Part shown: piece after piece, positions 7,025 through 13,440 of the stretch
Position numbering within the stretch: position 1 is the first letter of the stretch
How the letters are laid out: every line of letters begins with the position of its first letter
Origin: Holosporales bacterium
GTDB lineage: Bacteria; Pseudomonadota; Alphaproteobacteria; Caedimonadales; UBA9215
Direction: 5' to 3'
Assembly (NCBI GenBank): GCA_003503995.1
Contig: DOCA01000079.1
Span: forward strand, 1-13,440
Length of the DNA: 13,440 nt
Position numbers and translations under genes: made by a program
The notes under the pieces: model-generated
What the model was told of the DNA's origin: nothing
Seen by the model: the letters and a program-made list of their open reading frames with translations, nothing else
The model's database searches: none

Positions 7025-7028
7025 AGAA

Positions 7029-7105
7029 GGGCCTGTAGTTCAGTTGGTTAGAACACACCGCTCATAACGGTGGAGTCGTAGGTTCGAGTCCTACCGGGCC
7101 CACCA
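7029..7105 (+). tRNA. tRNA-Ile2 (anticodon CAU, lysidine-modified type)
   Basis: A complete 77-nt cloverleaf with encoded CCA. The acceptor GGGCCTG pairs with CGGGCCC. The anticodon stem is CACCG/CGGTG around CTCATAA. The first pair is G-C, so it is not initiator Met. GGGCCTGTAG and the CTCATAA loop are typical of the isoleucine tRNA whose C34 is converted to lysidine by TilS to read AUA, rather than elongator Met. The D stem GTTC/GAAC is a compensated variant of the usual GCTC/GAGC. Confidence 0.95.
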
Positions 7106-7116
7106 TTTTTAATAAA

Positions 7117-7578
7117 ATGGACCCCTTTAAAATGTCAAATATGTCTTTAAAAGATACTCTTTATTTTGCAAATGATCATGCTGGAGTTGAGCTCAAAACA
7201 GCTCTTATGACCCATGCCCTATCCTTAGGGTACGAAGCCATTGACCTTGGCACCAATACGCAAGACTCTGTTGACTATCCTGATTATGCGAGAATAGTCG
7301 CTCTAAAACTAAAAGAAAATCAAAATGGGATTGGGATTCTAATTTGTGGAACGGGTATTGGTATGAGCATTTCTGCCAATCGCCACCCTTGGATTCGAGC
7401 AGCAGTTTGCGGCAAAAACCTCAAAATAGCAAAGCTCGCCAGAGCCCATAATCATGCCAATGTGTTGTGTTTGGGGGCTCGTTTTATAGAAACTGGTCCT
7501 GCAAAAAAAACCCTTGAAACTTTTCTCACGACCCCTTTTGAAGGAGGCCGTCACGAAAATCGTGTGAAGAAATTATAG
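7117..7578 (+). CDS. rpiB: Ribose-5-phosphate isomerase B
   Basis: A 153-residue enzyme interconverting ribose 5-phosphate and ribulose 5-phosphate in the pentose phosphate pathway. Key elements are FANDHAG (Asp20, His21), DLGTN (43-47), the nucleotide-like loop with catalytic Cys77 in GILICGTGIGMS, and ARAHNHANVLCLG with His111 in the position of E. coli His99. No Shine-Dalgarno site precedes the first ATG (7117), which is only 11 nt after the tRNA CCA. In-frame ATGs at 7132 and 7141 are alternatives, and family alignment favours 7141 because the domain begins at LYFANDHAG. It probably shares a transcript with the 6S-like RNA and tRNA. The stop TAG is also the first three bases of a repeat element. 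Confidence 0.95.
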   Translation: MDPFKMSNMSLKDTLYFANDHAGVELKTALMTHALSLGYEAIDLGTNTQDSVDYPDYARIVALKLKENQNGIGILICGTGIGMSISANRHPWIRAAVCGKNLKIAKLARAHNHANVLCLGARFIETGPAKKTLETFLTTPFEGGRHENRVKKL

Positions 7579-7619
7579 TCTTTCCAAAAAGATTCCAGTC
7601 TAGGAAAAACTATACCTTA
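7576..7619 (+). repeat. Palindromic interspersed repeat, copy 3 (internally deleted)
   Basis: Bases 7576-7596 match the left end of copy 1 at 20 of 21 positions, and ACTATACCTTA at 7609-7619 matches the middle of copy 2. The material between is shortened and the right arm is missing. It still folds: TAGTCTTTCC (7576-7585) pairs with GGAAAAACTA (7603-7612) with one mismatch. It lies between the convergent genes rpiB and the Sel1-repeat gene and includes the rpiB stop codon. Confidence 0.75.
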
Positions 7620-7630
7620 ATAAGTCCGTT

Positions 7631-8446
7631 TCAACGCCCCATGTCATAAGCTATTTCCTCTGTCATAGCTTTAAGCATTAATGCTGCCTTATTCTGCAAT
7701 TGGCTTGATAAATAACCACTCTTCGCAGCCTTTTTTAAAGCCTCACTTGCTTTAGAGTAATTAGGGCTATCCAAACCTTCCCCTTCATAGTTCATACGCC
7801 CAAAAATGTAATAAGCTTTAACCCCCGTAATCTTAATCAAACAACCTGTTTTCAGAGCAGATTCAAAGTTTTCATAGGCGCTCACATAATCAGGGCCATC
7901 AATCCCTTCTCCTTTATAATCCATCCAAGCCAAAGAATAGTAAGATTGAGCCTTGAAAGGGGCAAGCAAAGAATCAAACTCTAAAGCCACTGTATAGTGG
8001 TTGCGTGCATCAACAAAATTTGACGCTTCAAGGCCTTGGCCTAAATGATCCATGGTACCTAAGAAAAAATGAGTTCTGGCAGTAAGAGAGTCTGTTAGAT
8101 GTTCTTCCTCAAGAAGAGAAGAGAAACGTTCCCGCACTCTATCATATGCGGGCGCTCCAAGATCAACACCTTCAAGATCTAAAAGGGCTAAATTAAATTG
8201 TGCTTTGGCCTTCTCTTCATCAGATGCTCCTTGATTGTCAAGCACATTTTCCTGTGCAAGTCGGCTTTGTGAAAGAAACGAAGTTACCTGCTGTTTTCTT
8301 TCTTCTTCGCCTCCACCTGTGAAAGAAGCCTTAACAGATGAGGCTGGCATTACTATAGCAGCTGAGAAAATTCCTATTAAGAATTTTTTTTCATGGTTTA
8401 TACGCCCTTGTTTTCTATTGTCATTTACACTTTTGTTATAAAACAA
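7631..8446 (-). CDS. Secreted Sel1-like repeat protein (start region frameshifted)
   Basis: The frame as listed starts at a TTG (8446) and gives 271 residues, but the natural start appears to be the ATG at 8392-8394, which is one base out of frame across a run of eight A. One extra A would give MKKKFLIGIFSAAIVMPASS, a textbook signal peptide, with AAGGG 10 nt upstream. The mature part has four Sel1/TPR-like units of about 40-45 residues, beginning near AQFNLALLDLEG, THFFLGTMDHLGQG, SYYSLAWMDYKGEG and YYIFGRMNYEGEG. Sel1 repeats mediate protein-protein contacts, and secreted forms in host-associated bacteria often act at the host interface; that role is inference here. It lies downstream of the terminase gene on the same strand. 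Confidence 0.82.
   Translation of the reverse strand: MFYNKSVNDNRKQGRINHEKKFLIGIFSAAIVMPASSVKASFTGGGEEERKQQVTSFLSQSRLAQENVLDNQGASDEEKAKAQFNLALLDLEGVDLGAPAYDRVRERFSSLLEEEHLTDSLTARTHFFLGTMDHLGQGLEASNFVDARNHYTVALEFDSLLAPFKAQSYYSLAWMDYKGEGIDGPDYVSAYENFESALKTGCLIKITGVKAYYIFGRMNYEGEGLDSPNYSKASEALKKAAKSGYLSSQLQNKAALMLKAMTEEIAYDMGR
8384..8409 (-). promoter_or_regulatory. Ribosome binding site, ATG and A8 slippery tract of the Sel1 gene
   Basis: On the minus strand AAGGG (8405-8409) is followed 10 nt later by ATG (8392-8394) and then eight A (8384-8391). Read literally, this ATG gives five codons and a stop. A +1 A in the DNA, or in the transcript by polymerase slippage, connects it to the long Sel1 frame. 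Confidence 0.6.
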
Positions 8447-8492
8447 GACCCTATAAATTGCAATTTATTTAACAAAATCACCCGCTGTCACA

Positions 8493-9848
8493 CTAGTCAA
8501 AACCAAAGATACGGGGTTTGACCTTAAGGTCTGTTGGTAAAAGAAGCTCTGTTATGGCCCAAACAAGAGCATCAAGACGGTCAGGAGATTTCGCACTAAT
8601 GCCAGGAGCATAATCAAGCATTTGCTGCTCTAATTTTTTCAGTTGCTCTCCTTTTCGATGATAGATCCGGCCTTGCTCATAAAGAGACACAACGGGTTCT
8701 GCTCTAAGCGCTTTGCCACGGGTTGCGTGAACAGCTCTAAAGGGAATGCTGTTTTCAATGCTACGGATGATGGTTTCAACCATATCTCCCCCTTGGTTGA
8801 CTTCGGCAACAATACTATCTGCTTGATAACGATGATAAGCTTCAATAGCGACCTTTGCCCATTGAGAAGGTGAGTATTTTCCACTTAAATCATCCAACAC
8901 ATACCCTCGATTTTCATGGTCCACACCAGCAACAACAATACCTGTTTCATCACTTTTCCCATGACTTGTGACGGCCGGATCAACAGCCACAACAATACGT
9001 TTTAGCTCAGGCATATCGTCCCGCCTCATACTCGCAGCACTTAATAAGTCATGATTCCACAAAGCCCCTTCTATTTGCTCAAGAACACGCCCTTTGAGCT
9101 CTTGCTCTCCCAAGGTTGTGCCCAAGTATTTTGATCTCATAAAATGGATAAAAGACGGCGATAAGTTTTGGATATTCTCAAAGGTTGTGCCCCTTGTGAC
9201 ATATACATCGCCTTTTCTTTCTCCTTGAATGAGCTCTTTTAAAAGAGGCGTTGGCCGCGGTGTTGTGGTGAGAATAACGCGGGGATGTTTACCCAGCCGA
9301 AGGGCAAAGTTTAACTGGTCCCAGACTTTCTCGGCTTTTTTGAACTTACACAGCTCATCAATCCAAGCACAGTCAAACTGTGGTCCCCGCAATTGTTCAT
9401 AGTTTTCAGCGCTAAAAACCGTTGCCACAGCACCGTTTGGCCAACTAATCTGCCTCTTTGACGGTTCATAGGTAGGACGTGATTCGGGAGGGTGAACCGC
9501 TAGCAAGCCACTCTCCCCTTCAATCATCACATCCCGAACTTCGCTTTCCGTATCACCGATCAAAGCGATGCGGCGCGCTTGCCCCGTTTCCACCCACTGG
9601 CGTAAGGTTTCAGCACCAGTCCTTGTTTTTCCAAAGCCTCGACCAGCCAAAATGAGCCATGCTCTCCACTGTCCCTTGGGAACCCGTTGATTTGCGCGCG
9701 CGTGCCTATCCCAATGGTAGAGAAGAGAATCGCGATAACGATCTAGCTCAAGAAGCTTATTGGCCCTATAAAAGCGCCTGTACAGTTTCTCAAGAGCTTT
9801 TTCATTACCCTTTTCACCTCGAAAGTCAGTTGTCTCTTTAGAAAACAT
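8493..9848 (-). CDS. Terminase large subunit (GTA/phage type), isolated
   Basis: A 451-residue DNA-packaging motor protein. The N-terminal ATPase has Walker A AGRGFGKTRTGAE (68-80, Lys74), Walker B FDCAWIDE (158-165) and the coupling motif LTTTPRP (193-199). The C-terminal RNase H-like nuclease shows Asp290 (VAVDPA), Glu349 (VAEVNQGGD) and Asp423/Asp426 (SPDRLDALVWA). All motor and nuclease residues are present and length is normal, so it could be active. The WRAWLILAGRGFGKTRTGAE block is typical of terminases in alphaproteobacterial gene transfer agents and related prophages. AAGGA precedes the ATG by 8 nt. No portal, protease, capsid or tail gene lies beside it. It may be a dispersed GTA gene, a prophage relic, or domesticated. 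Confidence 0.94.
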   Translation of the reverse strand: MFSKETTDFRGEKGNEKALEKLYRRFYRANKLLELDRYRDSLLYHWDRHARANQRVPKGQWRAWLILAGRGFGKTRTGAETLRQWVETGQARRIALIGDTESEVRDVMIEGESGLLAVHPPESRPTYEPSKRQISWPNGAVATVFSAENYEQLRGPQFDCAWIDELCKFKKAEKVWDQLNFALRLGKHPRVILTTTPRPTPLLKELIQGERKGDVYVTRGTTFENIQNLSPSFIHFMRSKYLGTTLGEQELKGRVLEQIEGALWNHDLLSAASMRRDDMPELKRIVVAVDPAVTSHGKSDETGIVVAGVDHENRGYVLDDLSGKYSPSQWAKVAIEAYHRYQADSIVAEVNQGGDMVETIIRSIENSIPFRAVHATRGKALRAEPVVSLYEQGRIYHRKGEQLKKLEQQMLDYAPGISAKSPDRLDALVWAITELLLPTDLKVKPRIFGFD

Positions 9849-10085
9849 ATCAATGATCCTTCTGCCTTACACGAGAATCATCACCTAGTTTTTAAAAAAA
9901 AAGCAAGTTTTTGGAGAAAAAAGACATAAGGTAGGTAAAAACTGCCTAGTTTATACGATTTCAATGGCTTCGATCGGCACAAATTGCCTAGTGATTAGCT
10001 CTTTCAAAGGATCTTTTTAAACTTTAGAGAGAGAAAAAATATAAAAATTCTCTATTTTCAACAGGTTATCATTTTTGCTCAAAGT
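9849..10085 (+). promoter_or_regulatory. Upstream control region of the flagellin gene, with three CCTAGT repeats
   Basis: No gene seen. CCTAGT occurs at 9884-9889, 9945-9950 and 9987-9992, the last two within TGCCTAGT. The middle copy is also part of an imperfect palindrome GTAGGTAAAAACTGCCTA. They lie about 95-200 bp upstream of a sigma-54 promoter, where enhancer-binding activators (FlbD/FtcR-like in alphaproteobacteria) usually bind. Binding is inference; the match to a published site is not claimed. Confidence 0.35.
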
Positions 10086-10101
10086 TGGCACGCAAGCTGC
10101 A
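10086..10101 (+). promoter_or_regulatory. Sigma-54 (RpoN) promoter of flagellin
   Basis: TGGCACGCAAGCTGCA matches the -24/-12 consensus TGGCACG-N4-TTGCA with a single mismatch (C for the first T of TTGC). The GG and GC elements have the exact required spacing. Transcription would begin near 10112, leaving a 5' leader of about 75 nt. RpoN control of filament genes is usual in Caulobacter-type flagellar cascades. Confidence 0.85.
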
Positions 10102-10134
10102 TATAAGTTAACGAAGGTAATAATGTCTTCAAAA

Positions 10135-10155
10135 AAGGAGCCAGGTAGGCTCTTT
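10135..10155 (+). promoter_or_regulatory. Hairpin in the flagellin 5' leader
   Basis: AAGGAGCC and GGCTCTTT pair (8 bp with one G-T) around an AGGTA loop, 31 nt before the ATG. It contains an AAGGAG decoy ribosome site. In Caulobacter FlbT acts on the flagellin leader; whether this hairpin has such a role is inference. Confidence 0.4.
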
Positions 10156-10186
10156 CAATAACGCAGGAAGCGAAAGGAATAATACA

Positions 10187-11689
10187 ATGGCTACAACAGG
10201 TCTATTTAACAGCGGCGCCATGCAGGCGATGAACCAACAAAAACTTCACCAAGAGAAAGGTGCAACAGCGACAGCTCAATTGTCCTCTGGACGAGCAGCG
10301 ACAACAGCGTCGGTCAAACCATCTGACCAAGCCCTTGCCTCTCAAATGGAGTCCCTCAACCAAGTGATTGCCCAAGCCGGTGTCAACGCGAAAAACATGT
10401 CTGCGGTGATTCAGGTGGCAACAGGTGCCCTTGCAAACATTCGTGATACACTCTCAACAATGGATGCCTTGGCTGCCCAAGCAAACTCTGAAGATATTGG
10501 TCCAAAAGAACGTCTTCAAATTCATAACGTTATGAGTAACTTGAGAGCTGGTGCTGAAACAATTGCAACAACCACAAACTGGAACGGTGTTAAGCTCCTA
10601 ACAGGTGGTGCGGGTACAGCGACAGTTGCAGCGGCCGTTGCTATGTCTGCAACAAACGTTGTTTCTGGAACACATGCAAACTCCTTTGCAGCTGGCGCCA
10701 ACGCCCTGTCACAAGGTTTTATTAGTGGTGTTGCAAGTGCTGCGAGTGTCACAAGTAATGGACCCGCGGCCTCAAATGCTTTTGATTTCAGTGTCACCAT
10801 TGGCGATCAAACCTTCGAAGCAACCGCTATTACCCCAACAGCAAACGGTTTATTAAAGCTTGTCAGCACAACAAACTCTGACAATATCTTTACTATGACA
10901 TTCGCAGCTGACGTTACAGACATTGATACGACAGCAGAATTAGGGCAACTTCAAACAGCTTTTACAGAAGCCTTGAAACTGCAAGGTGGTATTCAACCAG
11001 CACAAGTCACTTCACTTGCAACGGCTGCTAACGGTGGCTTTACATCTGCAAGCGTGTCAACAACAACAGATGCGGGTACTTATGCTATTGCCTATGCAGC
11101 AAACTCCAACACACTTGTCGTTCAAGACTCTGCTGGACGTACCTTCTCGGAAACTGTGGTTGCTGGTGCTCAAACTGTTAACTTTGATAACGGTTTCTCT
11201 GTTGCTCTTGCGGGTGGTTTTGCCCTTGCAACACCAATCACACAAATCATTGTTGATGTTGCACAAGGTTCACAGGTATCATTGACTTCTCAAACAGGAG
11301 CCCTGTCAACGGATACAACAACTGCAACTTTCTCTGGTGCGACAATGGCTTTGCTTGGGTCTACTGGTTTGAAGCTTAATGCTATTAGCCTTGCTACAAA
11401 AGCTGATGCGGCTCTTGCATCAACAGCTATTAAGGATGCTATGAGCTCAATCAACACCCTATACGCTCAGTTAGGTGCGCAACAAGCTAACCTTGAAGCG
11501 ATTCAAGGAAACTTGTCAACAACAAGTGAAAACTTGAACGCTGCTGCCTCTAACTACCGTGATGCGGATATTGCAAAGGCAATTACTGACCAAAAGCTTG
11601 CTGAGGTTATGTCTGAAATTGCAAACATTGCTCAAGGTAAGGCTTTACAACAAAGCGCCCAACTTCTGAAATTGGCTCAACAAGCTTAA
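10187..11689 (+). CDS. fliC: Flagellin (filament subunit)
   Basis: A 500-residue filament protein. The N-terminal D0/D1 region (1-140) shows QLSSGRAATTASVKPSDQAL, the counterpart of the LSSG...DDAAG motif, then a long coiled-coil heptad helix and NWNGVKLLTGG. Residues about 141-400 are a variable, Thr/Ala/Ser-rich surface region with beta-strand repeats (TFEATAITPTANGLL; GRTFSETVVAGAQTVNFDNGF). The C-terminal D1/D0 region from about 414 contains YRDADIAKAITDQKL and the terminal LLKLAQQA helix. No cysteine is present, as is usual for filament proteins. AAGGA lies 9 nt before the ATG. It heads a flagellar group under a sigma-54 promoter; export is by the flagellar type III apparatus, so no signal peptide is expected. 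Confidence 0.95.
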   Translation: MATTGLFNSGAMQAMNQQKLHQEKGATATAQLSSGRAATTASVKPSDQALASQMESLNQVIAQAGVNAKNMSAVIQVATGALANIRDTLSTMDALAAQANSEDIGPKERLQIHNVMSNLRAGAETIATTTNWNGVKLLTGGAGTATVAAAVAMSATNVVSGTHANSFAAGANALSQGFISGVASAASVTSNGPAASNAFDFSVTIGDQTFEATAITPTANGLLKLVSTTNSDNIFTMTFAADVTDIDTTAELGQLQTAFTEALKLQGGIQPAQVTSLATAANGGFTSASVSTTTDAGTYAIAYAANSNTLVVQDSAGRTFSETVVAGAQTVNFDNGFSVALAGGFALATPITQIIVDVAQGSQVSLTSQTGALSTDTTTATFSGATMALLGSTGLKLNAISLATKADAALASTAIKDAMSSINTLYAQLGAQQANLEAIQGNLSTTSENLNAAASNYRDADIAKAITDQKLAEVMSEIANIAQGKALQQSAQLLKLAQQA

Positions 11690-11767
11690 GGTTTGTCGGT
11701 TTAATTTCTTATGACGGTAAAAAGCGGCGCTGACTCTCAAAAGGGTTGGCGCCATTATCGGGAAAAT

Positions 11768-11795
11768 AAGGACTGTTTTTAAAGTCTCCTTTTTT
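11768..11795 (+). terminator. Probable Rho-independent terminator after flagellin
   Basis: AAGGACT pairs with AGTCTCCTT as a 7-bp stem with a 2-nt bulge, followed by a run of T. Another imperfect GGCGC/GCGCC hairpin lies at 11726-11753 without a T-run and may stabilise the mRNA 3' end. Partial termination would make flagellin more abundant than the cap protein. Confidence 0.5.
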
Positions 11796-11823
11796 AAGGA
11801 TGTAAGAACAGAAAAAAACAAAG

Positions 11824-11829
11824 TATAAT
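11824..11829 (+). promoter_or_regulatory. Candidate -10 box for the 114-aa gene
   Basis: A perfect TATAAT lies 42 bp before the ATG at 11872. The bases 17 bp upstream (TGTAAG) are a poor -35. No sigma-54 site was found here. Confidence 0.35.
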
Positions 11830-11871
11830 ACCCATAAAGGCATATCAAAGCGAAAGCTTAGGGAGTTTAAA

Positions 11872-12216
11872 ATGACACAACTTATAACTGCACCTCCTAC
11901 TATTGTACAAGGGCCAGAACATCCGGGTTCTAAGAAAATGCCGGCTAAAGCGGACCATAAGCTGGACCTTGCTGAAACATTGGTAGATAAGACAATTTTT
12001 ACTGAGCAGTCTCAAGGAAGCCCAATGCGGAATCCTGACCTTCCCAGTTCTCGTTTACACCAGAGTCCAGATGGACGAACTGTTTTGGTGAGTCTAAATG
12101 AGACAGGTGTTGAAACACGAAATAAATTGCCTCTTGATCAATCGACGAAGATGCAAAAAGGTGTTGAAGTTTCAACGCGCCAAACGGTTAAAAACCCTTA
12201 TATCAAAACAGCTTAA
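11872..12216 (+). CDS. Uncharacterised 114-aa protein in the flagellin/cap locus
   Basis: I do not recognise this protein. It is hydrophilic, with no signal peptide and no membrane segment. The N-terminal 70 residues are Pro/Lys/Asp-rich and look disordered (APPTIVQGPEHPGSKKMPAK). The best-structured part is residues 60-88, SRLHQSPDGRTVLVSLNETGVETRNKLP, two predicted strands with a turn. GGGAG lies 8 nt before the ATG. It sits between flagellin and the FliD-like gene, where other bacteria carry flaG, flaF or fliS-type genes. It lacks clear FlaG, FlaF or FliS motifs, although strand-turn-strand followed by a polar Leu-Pro resembles the loose pattern of FlaG. A flagellar accessory or chaperone role is inference from position only. 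Confidence 0.8.
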   Translation: MTQLITAPPTIVQGPEHPGSKKMPAKADHKLDLAETLVDKTIFTEQSQGSPMRNPDLPSSRLHQSPDGRTVLVSLNETGVETRNKLPLDQSTKMQKGVEVSTRQTVKNPYIKTA

Positions 12217-12259
12217 AGGCTTTTAAACGCTCAACAAAAATACGGCAAAAAGCCCTTTT
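12215..12259 (+). terminator. Hairpin between the 114-aa gene and the cap gene, possible attenuator
   Basis: AAAGGCTTTT (12215-12224) pairs with AAAAGCCCTTT (12248-12258) with one bulged C, followed by a short T-run. It begins at the stop codon and ends 18 bp before the next ATG. It could terminate part of the transcripts or protect the upstream mRNA. Confidence 0.45.
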
Positions 12260-12277
12260 AGAAAAGAGGACTATCCT

Positions 12278-13440
12278 ATGGTACACACTGCTGAGGCAAC
12301 TGTTAGTAACATCATGCGAGATGAGAAGACCGGCGCTGTGAAGGCGGGACTATCTGTCGCAGGCTTTGATACAGGAAAAGTCATTGAAGCCGTTCAAAAA
12401 GGTGTTGAAGCAAGTCTTGTCAAACCCCAAGACCATTTAGAAGTCATGAACAAACGCCACGAGGCTGTTTCTGAAATAGAACTCGCCTTAAATAAGCACC
12501 TTGAAAGCATAAAAGATTTAAGAGGCAGCTCTACCATTGCAGGAGAAAGCGGCGTTTTCGGCTTTACCACGCCTAGCTATAGCTTTATCAATGGCAATGC
12601 TGGTTCCGAATATTTCACAGTCATGCTCAATTCCGGTGTTGACCCAACAGAAGTTGACATCAGCATCACAAAAGCGGCCGAAAGAGATGCCGTCAAAGCA
12701 GCCACCCTTGCCCCAGATAAAAGCACAACAGCTCTTGGTATTGATGCGACTCTAACTTTTTCCCATGTAGACGGAACAAGTCCTGATATTGTCTTTACCA
12801 TTGACGCTACCATGAAAGCTCAGGATATTGAAAACCTTGTGGATGCTCAAAGTGATGCCACGGGTGTTAATGCCACTTTAATTCCCAGTGGCGCTGGTTA
12901 TAAACTTTCCTTTGATGCCAAAGCTTTTTCAACACCTGTTACTTTTGTGAAGAACGTAACGGGAGGAGATGGAACGCTTATTCCCGATATATCAGCAGCT
13001 GTTGCAACAGCCCTTCAAGCAGACATAATCTTTCGAGGGGAAGCCAGTAAGCACGACACAAATACAATTATTTTACCCGATATGACTTTAACGGTACTCC
13101 AGCAAACTCAAGCCACAGCGGCCCCCACAGAAACAGTTAAGGTTGGTATTGCTCACTCTCCCCTTGATATTACAGAAAAAATGAGCGCTTGGGTTGATAG
13201 CCATAATGAAGTTTTGGATACCATTGGTAAATACACTTCCCTTGATCTTGATTCTTATGATATCTCTGAAGAAGAGAAAGATAAAATTAAAGTTGCTCTT
13301 CTTGCCTCTAACTCAACTGTGCAAGATATTGAACGTTTTTTGAGTGACTCAGTAGCAAAAATTGTTGCTGGCACAGCAGCTTCTGACTTTGGACTAAACA
13401 TTGAAAAAAATCGCCTTTCCCTGGATGTAAAAAAACTGAG
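12278..13440 (+). CDS. fliD: FliD-like flagellar filament cap (hook-associated protein 2), 3' end beyond the window
   Basis: The frame is open from ATG 12278 to the window edge: 387 codons plus two bases. AGAGGA lies 7 nt before the ATG. Residues 25-82 match the FliD N-terminal D0/D1 helix (LSVAGFDTGKVIEAVQKGVEA ... LNKHLESIKDL), the counterpart of the G-SGLDT-LI-L opening. Residues 165-215 resemble a Flagellin_IN-type repeat (DIVFTIDATMKAQDIENLV ... TGVNATLI). Residues 248-290 match the FliD segment preceding DVTL (ADIIFRGEASKHDTNTIILPD). Residues 369-387 (DFGLNIEKNRLSLDVKKL) match the conserved LGI-x-DG-L-LD-KL element. The cap folds flagellin at the filament tip. The long first 24 residues before the FliD start are unusual. 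Confidence 0.85.
   Translation, partial: MVHTAEATVSNIMRDEKTGAVKAGLSVAGFDTGKVIEAVQKGVEASLVKPQDHLEVMNKRHEAVSEIELALNKHLESIKDLRGSSTIAGESGVFGFTTPSYSFINGNAGSEYFTVMLNSGVDPTEVDISITKAAERDAVKAATLAPDKSTTALGIDATLTFSHVDGTSPDIVFTIDATMKAQDIENLVDAQSDATGVNATLIPSGAGYKLSFDAKAFSTPVTFVKNVTGGDGTLIPDISAAVATALQADIIFRGEASKHDTNTIILPDMTLTVLQQTQATAAPTETVKVGIAHSPLDITEKMSAWVDSHNEVLDTIGKYTSLDLDSYDISEEEKDKIKVALLASNSTVQDIERFLSDSVAKIVAGTAASDFGLNIEKNRLSLDVKKL

Noticed and set aside
7029..7105. Initiator or elongator methionine tRNA because the anticodon is CAU
   Set aside because: The G1-C72 pair excludes the bacterial initiator, and the acceptor and loop sequence match tRNA-Ile2.
9975..9989. CGGCACAAATTGC, resembling a second sigma-54 promoter
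   Set aside because: The GG and GC elements are two bases too close; sigma-54 spacing is strict.
10522..11285. Open frames in other phases and on the minus strand inside flagellin
   Set aside because: They are by-products of the low-complexity Ala/Thr-rich codons of flagellin, with no starts or domains.
12537..12813. Open frames overlapping the FliD-like gene in other phases
   Set aside because: The FliD frame is continuous to the window edge with recognisable family motifs.

Overview
The window looks like a chromosomal piece of an AT-rich alphaproteobacterium. Pointers are a GTA/alphaproteobacterial-style terminase (motif AGRGFGKTRTGAE), a sigma-54 flagellin promoter, a short 4.5S-type SRP RNA, and a family of short palindromic intergenic repeats like those of Rickettsiales and Holosporales. 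The order-level placement (Holosporales/Rickettsiales-like, possibly host-associated) is inference. Nearly every gene can be assigned to a family. There is no CRISPR array, integrase or IS element.

Layout. 1-241: possible tail of an upstream gene and weak signals only. 242-1216 (-): lipoprotein resembling the YdcF/DUF218 fold. 1418-2788 (-): membrane-anchored M23 peptidoglycan endopeptidase. 2972-4570 (+): L,D-transpeptidase with a peptidoglycan-binding domain, followed 20 bp later by msrB (4591-4998). The M23 and L,D-transpeptidase genes diverge from a hairpin-rich intergenic region and form a cell-wall remodelling pair. 5180-5614 (-): secreted protein of unknown function. 5810-6595 (-): alpha/beta hydrolase, with the SRP RNA gene just upstream on the same strand. 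6904-7578 (+): a compact 6S RNA-like gene, tRNA-Ile2 (CAU) and rpiB in tight succession. 7631-8446 (-): secreted Sel1-repeat protein whose natural ATG start is out of frame across an A8 tract. 8493-9848 (-): terminase large subunit with no other phage or GTA gene beside it.

9849 to the right edge (+) is a flagellar filament locus: a 338-bp control region with a near-consensus sigma-54 promoter, a flagellin gene, an uncharacterised 114-aa gene, and the first 387 codons of a FliD-like filament cap gene. Filament and cap are the late-stage products of the flagellum, which fits sigma-54 control.

Three copies of one palindromic repeat sit at 3' ends of genes (1303-1404, 5013-5098, 7576-7619). The most unusual observations are this repeat family, one copy of which supplies the rpiB stop codon; the 6S RNA/tRNA-Ile2/rpiB arrangement; the A8 frameshift at the start of the Sel1 gene; the orphan terminase; and the uncharacterised 114-aa gene between flagellin and the cap. 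I did not find a convincing wholly new multi-gene system.
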